Assembly (NCBI GenBank): GCA_016195965.1 | Contig: JACPYR010000002.1 | Coordinates: 1 to 42,561 of the forward strand | From: Nitrosomonadales bacterium | Lineage (GTDB): Bacteria; Pseudomonadota; Gammaproteobacteria; Burkholderiales; Gallionellaceae | Direction of reading: 5' to 3' | Length of the DNA: 42,561 bases | Shown: piece after piece, positions 17,037 to 26,056 of the stretch | How the letters are laid out: each line of letters opens with the position of its first letter | Numbering within the stretch: the first letter of the stretch is position 1 | The notes under the pieces: generated by a model | Told to the model about the DNA's origin: nothing | Database searches by the model: none | The model's input: only the letters and a program-made list of their open reading frames with translations | Made by a program: the position numbers and the translations under genes

Positions 17037-20000
17037 ATGAATGACCATAAAAAAGAATATGAGGTAAATAAAATGTTGAATCGCACGCGTTGGTCGAAGT
17101 GGATTAGGGCAATATTCATATTGCCCCTGCTTGTCATGATGCATCTTTCCTGGGCCGAGACTACCGGTTCTGGCACAGCAAAACCTGCGGTGCTGGGTGA
17201 AATAAAATTCGATCACAGCAAGACCGGTTTTAATCTTACCGGTGCTCATATCCTGGCGCGTTGCGCATCCTGCCATGTCGATGGCGTGTTCAAGGGAACG
17301 CCACGGGATTGCTCCAGTTGCCACGTGGCCGGGAACCGCATGGGGGCGCAATCAAAAACGTCCAAGCACGTCGTGACAGTTGCACCGTGCGAGCGGTGCC
17401 ATCAAAGCACCGCGTGGACGCCGGTGGTTTTCAACCATGTTGGTTTGGCGCCGGGTTTTTGCCTGATTTGTCACAACGGCACTGCGGCAACCGGCAAGCC
17501 AAGCGGGCACGTAGTCACCACCGACTCATGTGATGCCTGCCACAAAACCGTAGCCTGGAAACCGCTGGCGGCTGGCGGCATGCCGGCGAATCACCTGCCT
17601 ACCACGCAGACTTGCTCGCTTTGCCATAGCACCGGCTTTGGTGCGAATTCGGGAGTGATGAGCCACGCGGGCATAATCAATGGCTGCGCGACCTGCCATA
17701 ACGGGGCAACTTACGCCGTTGGCATGAAACCGGTATCCATGCCGACCAACCATCTGCCGACCAGCATGCCGTGCGAGACCTGCCACTCGTCGACCAACTT
17801 CACCACATTCCTGTTGCCCACTTCTGCGGCGATGATGAACCACGCCGGGATCGTCAGCAACTGCGCGCAGTGCCACAACGGCCAGGTTTTTGCCGGAGTG
17901 ACGCCGCTGTCCAAGCCATCGACCCATTTGCTGACGAGTTCGCCGTGCGAGAATTGCCATACCTCGACGTCGACCTTCCTGGTGATGAACTTGACGACTC
18001 CGCCGATGGGTCATCTGCCGACGACATCGCCATGTTCGACCTGTCATGGTGTCGGCGCCGCGTTCCTGCCAGGCGTGATGACCCATACCGGCATCATGGG
18101 TGGTTGTGCCAGTTGCCACAACGGCCAGGTGTTTACCGGTGTAACTCCGGTAGCCAAGCCGGTGAACCACCTGCCGACCAGCGCGCCTTGCGAGACCTGT
18201 CACTCGACTAGCAGTACTGCAGTCGGTGGCTTTGCCGGGACGACGATGAAGCATACCGGCATCGTCAGCGGTTGTACCAACTGCCACAACGGCCAGAGCT
18301 TTTTCGGCGTGACTCCGCCCCTGCCGGTGTCCAAGGCGACCAACCACATTCCGACCAGCATGTCGTGCGAGACCTGCCACACTTCGACCTTGTCGTTCGC
18401 GGGTACGGGGATGAATCACGCAGGCATTGTTGATAACTGCATGCGTTGCCACTACGACGGCCCACCAGCGTCCTTCCAAGGTGTGATGCCGTTGTCAACC
18501 AGCTCCTTTGCGAGCCACCCCCTGAAAGCAACGTGGTCGCCGTATACGGACTGCTCGGGTTGCCACAAGTCGACCGCAACTTTTTCGGGCGCTGCGGCTA
18601 TGCCTGCGAATCACCTGCCGACGACACAGCCGTGCTCACTCTGCCATGCTTCGTTTGGAGTGAATTCTGGGGTGATGAACCATGCGGGCATAGGCAGCGG
18701 CTGCACGACTTGTCATAATGGTCAGGTCTTTTACGGTGTGACGCCGGTAGCCAAGCCGGTGAACCATCTGCCGACCAGTGCGGCGTGCGAGACCTGCCAC
18801 TCGACGACGAAATTTACCCAGCCCGGCGGATTCGGCGGCACGGTGATGAGCCACACCGGCATCGCCAGCGGTTGCACCAACTGCCACAACGGTCAGGCTT
18901 TCTATGGAGTGACGCCGGTGGCCAAACCTGCAACTCACGTGCCGACCACGATGTCGTGCGAGACCTGCCATTCGACGACCGTGTTTACGATACCCGGCGG
19001 GTTCGGCGGTACGCAGATGAAACACACCGGCATCGTGAATAATTGCGCGACTTGCCACAACACCGGGATGAGCTGGTATGGCGTGACGATGGCGACCAAG
19101 CTGACGACACATATCCCGACCTCTCAGGCCTGCGAGTTGTGCCATTCGACCAGCAACTTCACCACGTTCTCCGGGACGGCGATGAACCACGCGGGCATTG
19201 CTGGCAATTGCATACAATGCCATGCCAATGGTACTCCCCTATCCTTCCAGGGGCTGACACCACCGCAGCCACTTTCGACCAGTTCCTATCCTGGCCATCC
19301 ACTTGCCTCAACGTGGCCGACCACCGACTGTTCAGGTTGTCATAAATCGACGACGAGTTTCTATTCTGCCGGCGTGATGCCGCCGAACCACATCCCGACG
19401 ACCCAGGTATGCACGCTTTGTCATGCCAGTTTTGGCCTTGGTTCGGGATTGATGAAGCATACCGGCATCGTCAGCGGTTGTACCACTTGCCACAACGGCC
19501 AGGTGTTCTTTGGTGTGACGCCGGTATCCAAACCGGTGAGTCATCTGCCGACCAGCATGGCATGCGAGACCTGCCATTCACCGACCAGCATCACGATTCC
19601 CGGCGGATTCGCCGGTGGCGTGATGAACCATACCGGCATCGTCAGCGGCTGCACCAACTGCCACAACGGCCAGGCTTTCGCCGGTGTAACACCTGTGACC
19701 AAGCCTGCGACCCATGTACCGACCGCGCTGGCCTGCGAGACTTGCCACTCGACTACCAATTTCGTGTCGTTCCTGGTGACCACGCAACCGGTTATGAATC
19801 ACACTGGCATCACCAATAACTGCGCTCAATGCCATAATACCGGCATGAGCTGGTATGGCGTGCTCCTGAAAACCAAGACGGCGACGCACCTGCCGACCAG
19901 CCTGTCTTGCGAGACCTGTCACTCGCCGACGAACTTCACCACGTTCTCGGGAACGGCGATGAACCACACCACCATCGTCAATAACTGCGCGCAATGCCAC

Positions 20001-20345
20001 AGCGGCACCACTTACGACGTGGGCATGACGCCGGTGTTCAAGTCGGCCAAGCACATTCCTTATGCGACGACTTTGACAGGGGGCGCTTCCATGACCTGTG
20101 AATTCTGTCATAGCCCGACGGTCTTTACTTCGTTCATGACGGGAACCGTGTCATCGGTGACCATGCACAATGGCACCACAGGTGGCGGGGCTTGCTATAC
20201 CTGCCACAAGTCCCCGAATGCCTGGTCGGCCACCAACATGCAAACCAAGACGCATAACTCGACTTCCTTGACCAAGGATTGCTCTAGTTCTGGTTGCCAC
20301 AGGCCATTGGGGAATACGGGTACAGCATATGTGAACTGGAACTAG
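17037..20345 (+). CDS. Giant multiheme c-type cytochrome with 37 heme motifs
   Basis: A 1,102-residue exported cytochrome with 36 CxxCH motifs and a final CSSSGCH (CX4CH), so up to 37 hemes. The start is supported by AGGAG six bases upstream; an alternative ATG at 17073, also with a ribosome site, would begin right at the signal peptide (MLNRTRWSKW...LSWA-ETT). The body consists of ~28-residue units such as MNHTGIVSGCTNCHNGQAF and KPxxHLPTSxxCETCHST, where the His of NHxGI and of HLPTS are candidate distal ligands. It is rich in Thr, Ser, Gly and Asn and poor in Lys, unlike the 24-heme protein, which fits a surface or pore-inserted location. No lipobox is seen. The 283-bp gap upstream holds no recognised feature. 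Confidence 0.92.
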   Translation: MNDHKKEYEVNKMLNRTRWSKWIRAIFILPLLVMMHLSWAETTGSGTAKPAVLGEIKFDHSKTGFNLTGAHILARCASCHVDGVFKGTPRDCSSCHVAGNRMGAQSKTSKHVVTVAPCERCHQSTAWTPVVFNHVGLAPGFCLICHNGTAATGKPSGHVVTTDSCDACHKTVAWKPLAAGGMPANHLPTTQTCSLCHSTGFGANSGVMSHAGIINGCATCHNGATYAVGMKPVSMPTNHLPTSMPCETCHSSTNFTTFLLPTSAAMMNHAGIVSNCAQCHNGQVFAGVTPLSKPSTHLLTSSPCENCHTSTSTFLVMNLTTPPMGHLPTTSPCSTCHGVGAAFLPGVMTHTGIMGGCASCHNGQVFTGVTPVAKPVNHLPTSAPCETCHSTSSTAVGGFAGTTMKHTGIVSGCTNCHNGQSFFGVTPPLPVSKATNHIPTSMSCETCHTSTLSFAGTGMNHAGIVDNCMRCHYDGPPASFQGVMPLSTSSFASHPLKATWSPYTDCSGCHKSTATFSGAAAMPANHLPTTQPCSLCHASFGVNSGVMNHAGIGSGCTTCHNGQVFYGVTPVAKPVNHLPTSAACETCHSTTKFTQPGGFGGTVMSHTGIASGCTNCHNGQAFYGVTPVAKPATHVPTTMSCETCHSTTVFTIPGGFGGTQMKHTGIVNNCATCHNTGMSWYGVTMATKLTTHIPTSQACELCHSTSNFTTFSGTAMNHAGIAGNCIQCHANGTPLSFQGLTPPQPLSTSSYPGHPLASTWPTTDCSGCHKSTTSFYSAGVMPPNHIPTTQVCTLCHASFGLGSGLMKHTGIVSGCTTCHNGQVFFGVTPVSKPVSHLPTSMACETCHSPTSITIPGGFAGGVMNHTGIVSGCTNCHNGQAFAGVTPVTKPATHVPTALACETCHSTTNFVSFLVTTQPVMNHTGITNNCAQCHNTGMSWYGVLLKTKTATHLPTSLSCETCHSPTNFTTFSGTAMNHTTIVNNCAQCHSGTTYDVGMTPVFKSAKHIPYATTLTGGASMTCEFCHSPTVFTSFMTGTVSSVTMHNGTTGGGACYTCHKSPNAWSATNMQTKTHNSTSLTKDCSSSGCHRPLGNTGTAYVNWN
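17529..20003 (+). repeat. Three heme super-repeats inside the 37-heme gene
   Basis: Long blocks each start with a C(D/S)(A/G)CHK motif followed by MPxNHxPTTQxC(S/T)LCH: residues 165-505 (12 motifs), 506-764 (9 motifs) and 765 to ~1020 (9 motifs). The second and third blocks match motif by motif (CSGCH, C(S/T)LCH, CTTCH, CETCH, CTNCH, CETCH and so on), with a ~777-bp period. This indicates recent block duplication. Confidence 0.8.
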
Positions 20346-20366
20346 CGTTCAGCGCAGGTATTGCAC

Positions 20367-20389
20367 GAAGGCCGCCTGTGGCGGCCTTC
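20367..20389 (+). terminator. Strong hairpin between the 37-heme and porin genes
   Basis: GAAGGCCGCC and GGCGGCCTTC form a perfect 10-bp stem with a TGT loop, 22 bases after the cytochrome stop, followed by TGGTTTG. The T-tract is short, so it may act as a partial terminator or mRNA stabiliser that sets the cytochrome:porin ratio. Confidence 0.65.
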
Positions 20390-20526
20390 TGGTTTGATGA
20401 GCCAGCGCGTTTGGCAGGATTATTTCACCGCAGCATGCGGATCAATTATTATAGTGTCTTGCTGCGCGAACCCAAGTGGGAATGCCTGCAGGAAGCTGAC
20501 ATTGCGTTTCGACAACGGGTTGATGT

Positions 20527-22950
20527 GTGAATAAACATGTGGAGCAGAGATTGAAAGTAAGTAACACAATACAAACCATGCTTGACCATTTTCGCTCTAT
20601 CGCTTTGTTGACGATAGCCTTGTTGACGGTCGCGGCAACATCGGCTCATGCCCAGATAATCGATCGCATCGAGATCAAGCGCGCTGGTGATGAGGCGGAG
20701 ATACGCATTGCTTTCGTTACCCAGATTCAATATCTGCGCGATGCGTCGCTGAAGAACGGCGATATCAGGGTTTACTTTAATCTGCTGGGGGTCGATGCGC
20801 TGGATCCGCGGCTGGTTCCGGAGAACAAGGAAGCCCCCCCTTCAGATATTGCACCGCATTTTTCGGTTGCTTATCCGGAACTGGATTCGTCGCTCTCCGT
20901 CAGCTTTGGCAAGGTGGTCGAATATCGCGTTCGCCCCGGTAAAGACGGGCGCAGCATCAGCATTTTTACGCCTGCGCTCAAGCCGAAAAACGAACCTGAA
21001 TCCAAGGTGGCGCCTGCTGTGGCCGCGCCGACAGCTGCTGTTGCGGCAGCTGCCGGCGCGGCAGCAACATCCGCGATTGCCGCTCCGGCGACGGTTGTCG
21101 GCGGGGTTCTGCCTTCGGGCGCGGTGACCTCTCGTCAAGCCGAGCCGGTCACAACCCCGCCAGCATCAGCAGCGCAGCCCCAGGCTACCCCAACGCCCTC
21201 TCAGCCGGAAGCTGTTATTCCACCGGCATCTCCTCCACCAGTTGTGACGGAGCTAGCGCAGCCTGAGGGAGCGCTACGCCCCGTGGAGGACATCGAGCGT
21301 GAGGCCCAGCAGTTGATCGGCAGTGCTCGCTATGCGTTGCAGAATGATCGTCCGGAGATTGCGATTGCAACCTTGAACCAGCTGCTGAATTTACCGCCGA
21401 ACAAACAATCGCAGTCCGCGCAGGCGTTGATCGGCGAGGCGTGGGAAAAGCATGGAGAGCCCGACAAGGCGCGCGCGGAGTATGAGTTGTATCTGAAGCT
21501 TTATCCGGATGCGGCCGATACCAAACAGGTGAAGGAACGTCTGGCGCGCTTGCCCGCCAAGGGGGCAGCCAAGCCAGTGCAGGAGGCGGTTGCCAAGCCT
21601 AAATATACCGAAGAGAAAATGACGGTTTATGGTGGTCTTTCCCAATATTTTTACAAAGGGATGTCGCATACGGATTCGCTGATCATGAGCGGTGCAACCA
21701 CCACAGCGACATCGTTGGATAGACAGGATCAATCGCAATTGCTTTCGATGCTGGATGTGACCGGGCGCAAGCGCACCGAAACCGTAGATACGCGGCTGGT
21801 GATGCGCGATAGTTACAACGCGAATTTTCTGCCCGGTCAGATGAGCTATAACCGTCTCGATACGGCTTACATCGAGCAGAGCTCGCGCGAGCATACTTAT
21901 ACGTATCGGTTGGGCAGGCAAACAGGAACGGGCGGCGGTGTGCCAGGGCGCTTTGATGGCGCATTTGCGGGCTACAGTTTTAATTCCGTTGTCCGCGTGA
22001 ATGGCGTCGTGGGCGTTCCGACGGAGTTTACCAGCGGCGGTCCCAGCGCGGGCACCAGCAAATCTTTTACCGGCATGAGTGTCGACATTACCCGAGCTCC
22101 TGAACAATTGAGCGGCAGCGCCTATCTGATACAGCAGAAGGTGAACGGTGTAGTGGATAGGCGAGCCGTTGGGGGTGACGTGCGCTATGCCGATGCGCAG
22201 CGTAATTTGATGGGGCTGGCTGAGTACGACACCATTTTCAGGGAAATGAATCTGGCAATGCTCCAGGGGAACTGGAACATGCCGGATAGCACCAATTACA
22301 ACATGCTGCTGGATCGCCGCAGATCGCCGCCGCTGCAGTTGAGCAACGCTTTAATGGGGCAGCCCGTACAATCGGTAGCGGACTTGCTGCAATCAGGGGT
22401 GGCTATGGACACAGTCATAGCGGATGCCAAGGCGTTGAGCCCGATATCCAACATGTTCGCGATAGGCATGAATCGCCCCTATTCTTCGCGCCTGAGGGTG
22501 GGCGGCGATTTTCGCGTCAGCAATGTGTCCGGGACCGGGGCGACGATACAAACCAATCAGCCAGCTACGGACGGGAGCGGGAATACCTATACCTATTCGG
22601 TGCAGGCGACCGGAAATGGCTTGTTTCAGGAAAATGATTTCGGCGTAGTGAGCGCAGCCTATACCAGTTCAAAAAACTATAAAGGCCAGTCGTTATCATT
22701 CACCCAGGTAGAGACATTCAGGCAATACTGGCGGCTGGACATGTTGTTGATGCTATACAGCCAGGCGGATAATCTGGGTACCAATCAAACCCAGATCAGG
22801 CCCAGCCTGAAGCTGAATTATCGCGTCAAAGACAATGTCAATCTGGAAGGCGAAATTGGTGTTGAAAATATCCATGTCAGCAGCGCAATCCAGGATGACA
22901 GGACGCAGCGCAGGTACTTCTACCTTGGCTATCGCTGGGACTTCCACTAG
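20527..22950 (+). CDS. Outer-membrane barrel of the porin-cytochrome system, with periplasmic TPR region
   Basis: Predicted MtrB-like conduit barrel, built differently from MtrB. Order: signal peptide (LLTIALLTVAATSAHA-Q), a ~100-residue beta-rich domain beginning IIDRIEIKRAGDEAEIRIAF, an Ala/Pro linker (~155-250), a helical TPR-like segment (~255-345, AQQLIGSARYALQNDRPEIAIATLNQLL and onward), then a barrel from ~360 to the end with alternating strands (MTVYGGLSQYFYKG ... YFYLGYRWDFH). The annotated start is GTG; an ATG at 20578 would begin just before the hydrophobic core and may be the real start. The TAG stop lies in the end of MITE copy 2, and the terminal Phe is followed by one His, which may reflect that insertion. 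Sheathing one of the cytochromes is inferred from gene order. Confidence 0.8.
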   Translation: MNKHVEQRLKVSNTIQTMLDHFRSIALLTIALLTVAATSAHAQIIDRIEIKRAGDEAEIRIAFVTQIQYLRDASLKNGDIRVYFNLLGVDALDPRLVPENKEAPPSDIAPHFSVAYPELDSSLSVSFGKVVEYRVRPGKDGRSISIFTPALKPKNEPESKVAPAVAAPTAAVAAAAGAAATSAIAAPATVVGGVLPSGAVTSRQAEPVTTPPASAAQPQATPTPSQPEAVIPPASPPPVVTELAQPEGALRPVEDIEREAQQLIGSARYALQNDRPEIAIATLNQLLNLPPNKQSQSAQALIGEAWEKHGEPDKARAEYELYLKLYPDAADTKQVKERLARLPAKGAAKPVQEAVAKPKYTEEKMTVYGGLSQYFYKGMSHTDSLIMSGATTTATSLDRQDQSQLLSMLDVTGRKRTETVDTRLVMRDSYNANFLPGQMSYNRLDTAYIEQSSREHTYTYRLGRQTGTGGGVPGRFDGAFAGYSFNSVVRVNGVVGVPTEFTSGGPSAGTSKSFTGMSVDITRAPEQLSGSAYLIQQKVNGVVDRRAVGGDVRYADAQRNLMGLAEYDTIFREMNLAMLQGNWNMPDSTNYNMLLDRRRSPPLQLSNALMGQPVQSVADLLQSGVAMDTVIADAKALSPISNMFAIGMNRPYSSRLRVGGDFRVSNVSGTGATIQTNQPATDGSGNTYTYSVQATGNGLFQENDFGVVSAAYTSSKNYKGQSLSFTQVETFRQYWRLDMLLMLYSQADNLGTNQTQIRPSLKLNYRVKDNVNLEGEIGVENIHVSSAIQDDRTQRRYFYLGYRWDFH

Positions 22951-23108
22951 CGTTGCACTGTTGATTAAACTTGATGGAGTTATCGAGCAAGTCCTTTGTG
23001 GGAGCGGCTTTAGCCGCGATGTGGACAGTAAACTCGAGCGACCAATCGCGGCTAAAGCCGCTCCCACTGGAGAAGTTAAGTTCCAAACAGAATGCAACAC
23101 TACACTAG
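22947..23108 (-). mobile_element. MITE-like element, copy 2 (inverted)
   Basis: A 162-bp inverted copy of the element at 9025-9190, about 95% identical, including the two 21-bp hairpin arms and the CTAGTGTAGTGTTGCA terminus at its right end. Its left terminus lacks about five bases of the terminal repeat. The CTAG at that end contains the stop codon of the barrel gene. It lies 4 bases from the end of folA. Confidence 0.85.
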
Positions 23109-23112
23109 CTGG

Positions 23113-23607
23113 TCAGCGCTTTTTTTCGTAGACGACAAAGTGATAGGAATGCGGGTTTTTCTCGTCCGGTGCATGGCTTGCACGCCCGGTTTCCTGCCAC
23201 AACGCGTAGTCCAGTTCGGTGAAATGCGCGTCGCCTGAAATGTCTGCATCGATTTCAGTCAGGTAGATGCGGTCGGCAAGTTTGACCGCCTGGCGGTAAA
23301 GCTCAGCACCGCCGATCACAAAAATTTCCTCATCGTTCCCACATGCCGCGAGTGCCGCTTCCAGCGAGTTCACTACAATCACGCCAGGAATGGAATAATC
23401 CGCATTGCGCGAGACCACCACCGAGGTGCGGCCCGGCAACGGTTTGCCGATAGACTCATAGGTCTTGCGGCCCATCACGATATGATGCCCCATCGTCAGG
23501 GTCTTGAAATGTTTCAGATCGGCTGGCAGATGCCAGGGCAGCGTGTTGTTCGCGCCTATGGTGCGGTTTCGCGCCATGGCAACTACGATTGAAATTCGAG
23601 GCGTCAT
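23113..23607 (-). CDS. folA: Dihydrofolate reductase
   Basis: Reduces dihydrofolate to tetrahydrofolate with NADPH, replenishing the cofactor used by ThyA. The 164-residue protein begins [18 protein letters not shown]. The catalytic acid is in LPADLKHFK, the NADPH-binding segment is [17 protein letters not shown], and [13 protein letters not shown] follows. The ATG overlaps the thyA stop (ATGA), so translation is coupled. A longer frame reaching back into thyA is only a run of open codons. The end lies next to MITE copy 2. Confidence 0.96.
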   Translation of the reverse strand: MTPRISIVVAMARNRTIGANNTLPWHLPADLKHFKTLTMGHHIVMGRKTYESIGKPLPGRTSVVVSRNADYSIPGVIVVNSLEAALAACGNDEEIFVIGGAELYRQAVKLADRIYLTEIDADISGDAHFTELDYALWQETGRASHAPDEKNPHSYHFVVYEKKR

Positions 23608-24419
23608 ACAGCTACTGGCGCCTTGATCGTTGGATGCGGATCGTAGCCTTCCAGCGTGAAGTCCTCGAATTTGAAACCGAAAATATCTTTTACTTTCGGA
23701 TTGATCTTTATCGTCGGCAACGCACGCGGCTTGCGCGACAATTGCAAAGCCGTCTGCTCCATATGGTTTGAATAGAGGTGCGCATCGCCGAAGGTGTGCA
23801 CGAAGTCTCCGGGTTCCAGTCCGCAAACCTGCGCGACCATCATCGTCAGCAGCGCGTAGGATGCGATGTTGAACGGCACCCCGAGAAAGATGTCGGCGCT
23901 ACGCTGGTATAGCTGGCAGGACAGCTTGCCCGCCTGTCCCGAGCCTGTCGAAGGAGCGACGTAGAACTGAAAGAACGCATGACAGGGCGCGAGCGCCATC
24001 TGGTCGAGTTCGCCGACGTTCCAGGCCGACACAATCAGGCGGCGCGAATCGGGATTCTTCTTGATCTGCGCGATCACGTCGGAAATCTGATCGACGGTTC
24101 GTCCGTCAACTGTCGCCCACGAACGCCATTGCTTGCCGTATACCGGGCCGAGATTGCCGTTTTCGTCGGCCCACTCGTCCCAGATTTTGACACCGTTGTC
24201 TTTGAGATATTTGATGTTGGTGCTGCCCTGCAGAAACCACAGCAGTTCGTGCACGATGGATTTCATGTGGCATTTCTTGGTGGTGACCAGCGGGAAGCCT
24301 TGCGCAAGGTCGAAGCGCATCTGGTAGCCGAACACGCTGGTCGTGCCTGTGCCGGTGCGGTCGGATTTTTTTGTGCCGTGGTCCAGCACGTGCTGCATCA
24401 AATCTAAATATTGGCGCAT
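23604..24419 (-). CDS. thyA: Thymidylate synthase with a repeat-derived insertion
   Basis: Methylates dUMP to dTMP using methylenetetrahydrofolate. The protein aligns with E. coli ThyA throughout: DRTGTGT near the N terminus, [20 protein letters not shown], catalytic C146 in [12 protein letters not shown], and [14 protein letters not shown] at the end. It has 271 residues instead of 264 because PSTGSGQA (residues 156-163) replaces the single Asp of the VADGKLSC turn. The insert is at 23931-23954 and matches a widespread dispersed DNA repeat. It lies in a beta-turn after the active site, so the enzyme is probably functional. It is the first gene of thyA-folA. Confidence 0.96.
   Translation of the reverse strand: MRQYLDLMQHVLDHGTKKSDRTGTGTTSVFGYQMRFDLAQGFPLVTTKKCHMKSIVHELLWFLQGSTNIKYLKDNGVKIWDEWADENGNLGPVYGKQWRSWATVDGRTVDQISDVIAQIKKNPDSRRLIVSAWNVGELDQMALAPCHAFFQFYVAPSTGSGQAGKLSCQLYQRSADIFLGVPFNIASYALLTMMVAQVCGLEPGDFVHTFGDAHLYSNHMEQTALQLSRKPRALPTIKINPKVKDIFGFKFEDFTLEGYDPHPTIKAPVAV
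23931..23954 (-). repeat. Dispersed repeat inserted in thyA
   Basis: The core CCTTCGACAGGCTCGGGACA, followed by GGCG, encodes PSTGSGQA in thyA. On the other strand it contains the direct repeat CCTGTC-CCGAG-CCTGTC. This CCTTCGACAGGCTCxGG motif is a common intergenic repeat in many proteobacteria (general knowledge). Here it is in-frame within an essential gene. Confidence 0.7.
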
Positions 24420-24436
24420 AGAGTCAGAGTTTTTTA

Positions 24437-24539
24437 TCCGCAGATTACGCAGATTTCACAGATTGGATTTGCCGAGATTACGGGAGGTTGAGGCATGAGA
24501 TTGGGGTTTAAATCTGCGTCAATCTGGGTAATCTGCGGA
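24437..24539. repeat. GATTACGCAG-type inverted repeat, copy 1
   Basis: TCCGCAGATTACGCAGATT at the left (24437-24455) is mirrored by AATCTGCGTCAATCTGGGTAATCTGCGGA-type sequence at 24511-24539. A related block lies at 40406-40473. It fills most of the divergent gap between thyA and the aminopeptidase gene, so promoters for both must lie in or beside it. Confidence 0.75.
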
Positions 24540-24591
24540 CAAAATGTTTTTTCGGCGATAATGATATAACTCATCATTTATCGAGGATGTA

Positions 24592-26037
24592 ATGCTAGCA
24601 CAACTGACCGCCACACTGCCCTTGCCAAAAGCCATTATTGCAACCCACCTGTTGGTGCTAATGCCAAAAGGCAAAGCGCTGCCCAAGGATGTTCCGCATG
24701 GCGATTTACTCGCCGCCGTGTTGCAGCGGCGCGACATGAAAGCCGACGAGCTGGCCAAGACGCCGGTCAGCGCAAACGCGGGCAATGGCGCGCTGGTGGC
24801 ATGGGCGATGCTGGATGCCGACCAGGAAGCGTTCGCGCAGCAGGTGCAGGTGCGCAAGACCTTGCAGCTGCTGTTGGGAGAAAATCCCAAATCTTTGAGC
24901 ATCGCGGTGCTGGGCGATCAAGCGCAGCGCAAGCGTGCCGCCGAGCTGGCGGTGTATGGCGCATGGGTGAACGGCGCGCTGCTGCCGGTGCACAAGAAAA
25001 AAGACGAGCGCAAGCCGTTGCAAAAAATTGAGCTGTATGGCGACGGAGACAAAAAATCGTTCGATGGTCTTAAGGCGCAGGCGGCGGGCAACCTGCTGTG
25101 CCGCGAGCTGACGATCACTCCGCCGAACGAACTGACGCCGGGGCAATTCCGCGCGCGCATCAGCAAGCTGGCGCAACAGCAGGGCTGGAAACACGAAGAG
25201 TTCGATATGAAGGCGCTGCGCAAGATGGGCGCGGGAGCGTTCGTTGCGGTGGCGCAGGGCAGCGAGCCCGAAGATGCCGCCATCGTGCATCTGACCTACA
25301 AACACCCGAAGGCGAAACAGACCGTTGCGCTGGTCGGCAAGGGCATCTGTTTCGATACCGGCGGGCACAACCTCAAGCCGTCGCGCTACATGCACAACAT
25401 GCACGAGGACATGAACGGCTCGGCGGTGGCTCTCGGTATCCTGCTTGCCGCGACGCAGAGCAAGCTGGCGGTGAACATAGACTGCTGGCTGGCGCTGGCG
25501 CAAAACCACATCAGCCCCAAGGCGTACAAACAAAACGATATCGTGAGGGCACTCAACGGCACGACGATAGAGGTGATGCACACCGATGCCGAGGGGCGCA
25601 TGGTGCTGGCCGATACGCTGACGTTAGCTTCGCGCGCCAAACCGGACATGATGATAGATTTCGCCACGCTCACCGGCAGCATGGCAGTGGCACTGGGCGC
25701 CCGTTACTCCGGGGTACTGGGCAACCGCGACGAGCTGGTGCAGCGCGCGGTGAGCGTCGGCAAGCAGAGCGGCGAACGCCTGTGCGCCTTTCCGCTGGAC
25801 GAAGATTACGAGGCCGCGCTGGATTCCAAAGTGGCCGACATCAAGCAATGCATCTTGGATGGCGAAGCCGATCACATTCTCGCCACGCGCTTCCTCAAGC
25901 GTTTTGTCGAACATGACGTGCCGTGGCTGCACGTCGATCTTTCCGCCTGCCGTTGCGAAGGCGGGCTGGGCAGTATCGCGGGCGATGTAACGGGATTCGG
26001 TGTGATCTGGGGGCTGCGGATGTTGCAAGGCAAGTAA
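24592..26037 (+). CDS. M17 leucyl aminopeptidase family protein
   Basis: Cytosolic dizinc/manganese aminopeptidase that removes N-terminal residues from peptides. The catalytic C-terminal domain carries all expected residues: K250 and D255 in VGKGICFDTGG, K262 in NLKPS, D273 in MHEDMNGSA, and D332, E334 and R336 in HTDAEGRMVLADTL. The N-terminal domain (1-~160) is divergent, and the usual ISLKP is HNLKP, so it belongs to a side branch rather than classical PepA. At 481 residues the length is normal. A GAGG ribosome site precedes the ATG. The histidine phosphatase gene follows by 19 bases. Confidence 0.92.
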   Translation: MLAQLTATLPLPKAIIATHLLVLMPKGKALPKDVPHGDLLAAVLQRRDMKADELAKTPVSANAGNGALVAWAMLDADQEAFAQQVQVRKTLQLLLGENPKSLSIAVLGDQAQRKRAAELAVYGAWVNGALLPVHKKKDERKPLQKIELYGDGDKKSFDGLKAQAAGNLLCRELTITPPNELTPGQFRARISKLAQQQGWKHEEFDMKALRKMGAGAFVAVAQGSEPEDAAIVHLTYKHPKAKQTVALVGKGICFDTGGHNLKPSRYMHNMHEDMNGSAVALGILLAATQSKLAVNIDCWLALAQNHISPKAYKQNDIVRALNGTTIEVMHTDAEGRMVLADTLTLASRAKPDMMIDFATLTGSMAVALGARYSGVLGNRDELVQRAVSVGKQSGERLCAFPLDEDYEAALDSKVADIKQCILDGEADHILATRFLKRFVEHDVPWLHVDLSACRCEGGLGSIAGDVTGFGVIWGLRMLQGK

Positions 26038-26056
26038 AATTAGAGGTGACGCGATC

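Noticed and set aside
17529..20003. CRISPR-like periodic DNA
   Set aside because: The period corresponds to heme-binding protein units in one frame with coding-type variation. There are no identical short repeats with unique spacers.
23608..23826. N-terminal extension of folA into thyA
   Set aside because: DHFR similarity starts at [14 protein letters not shown], where ATG overlaps the thyA stop. The upstream residues are out-of-frame thyA.
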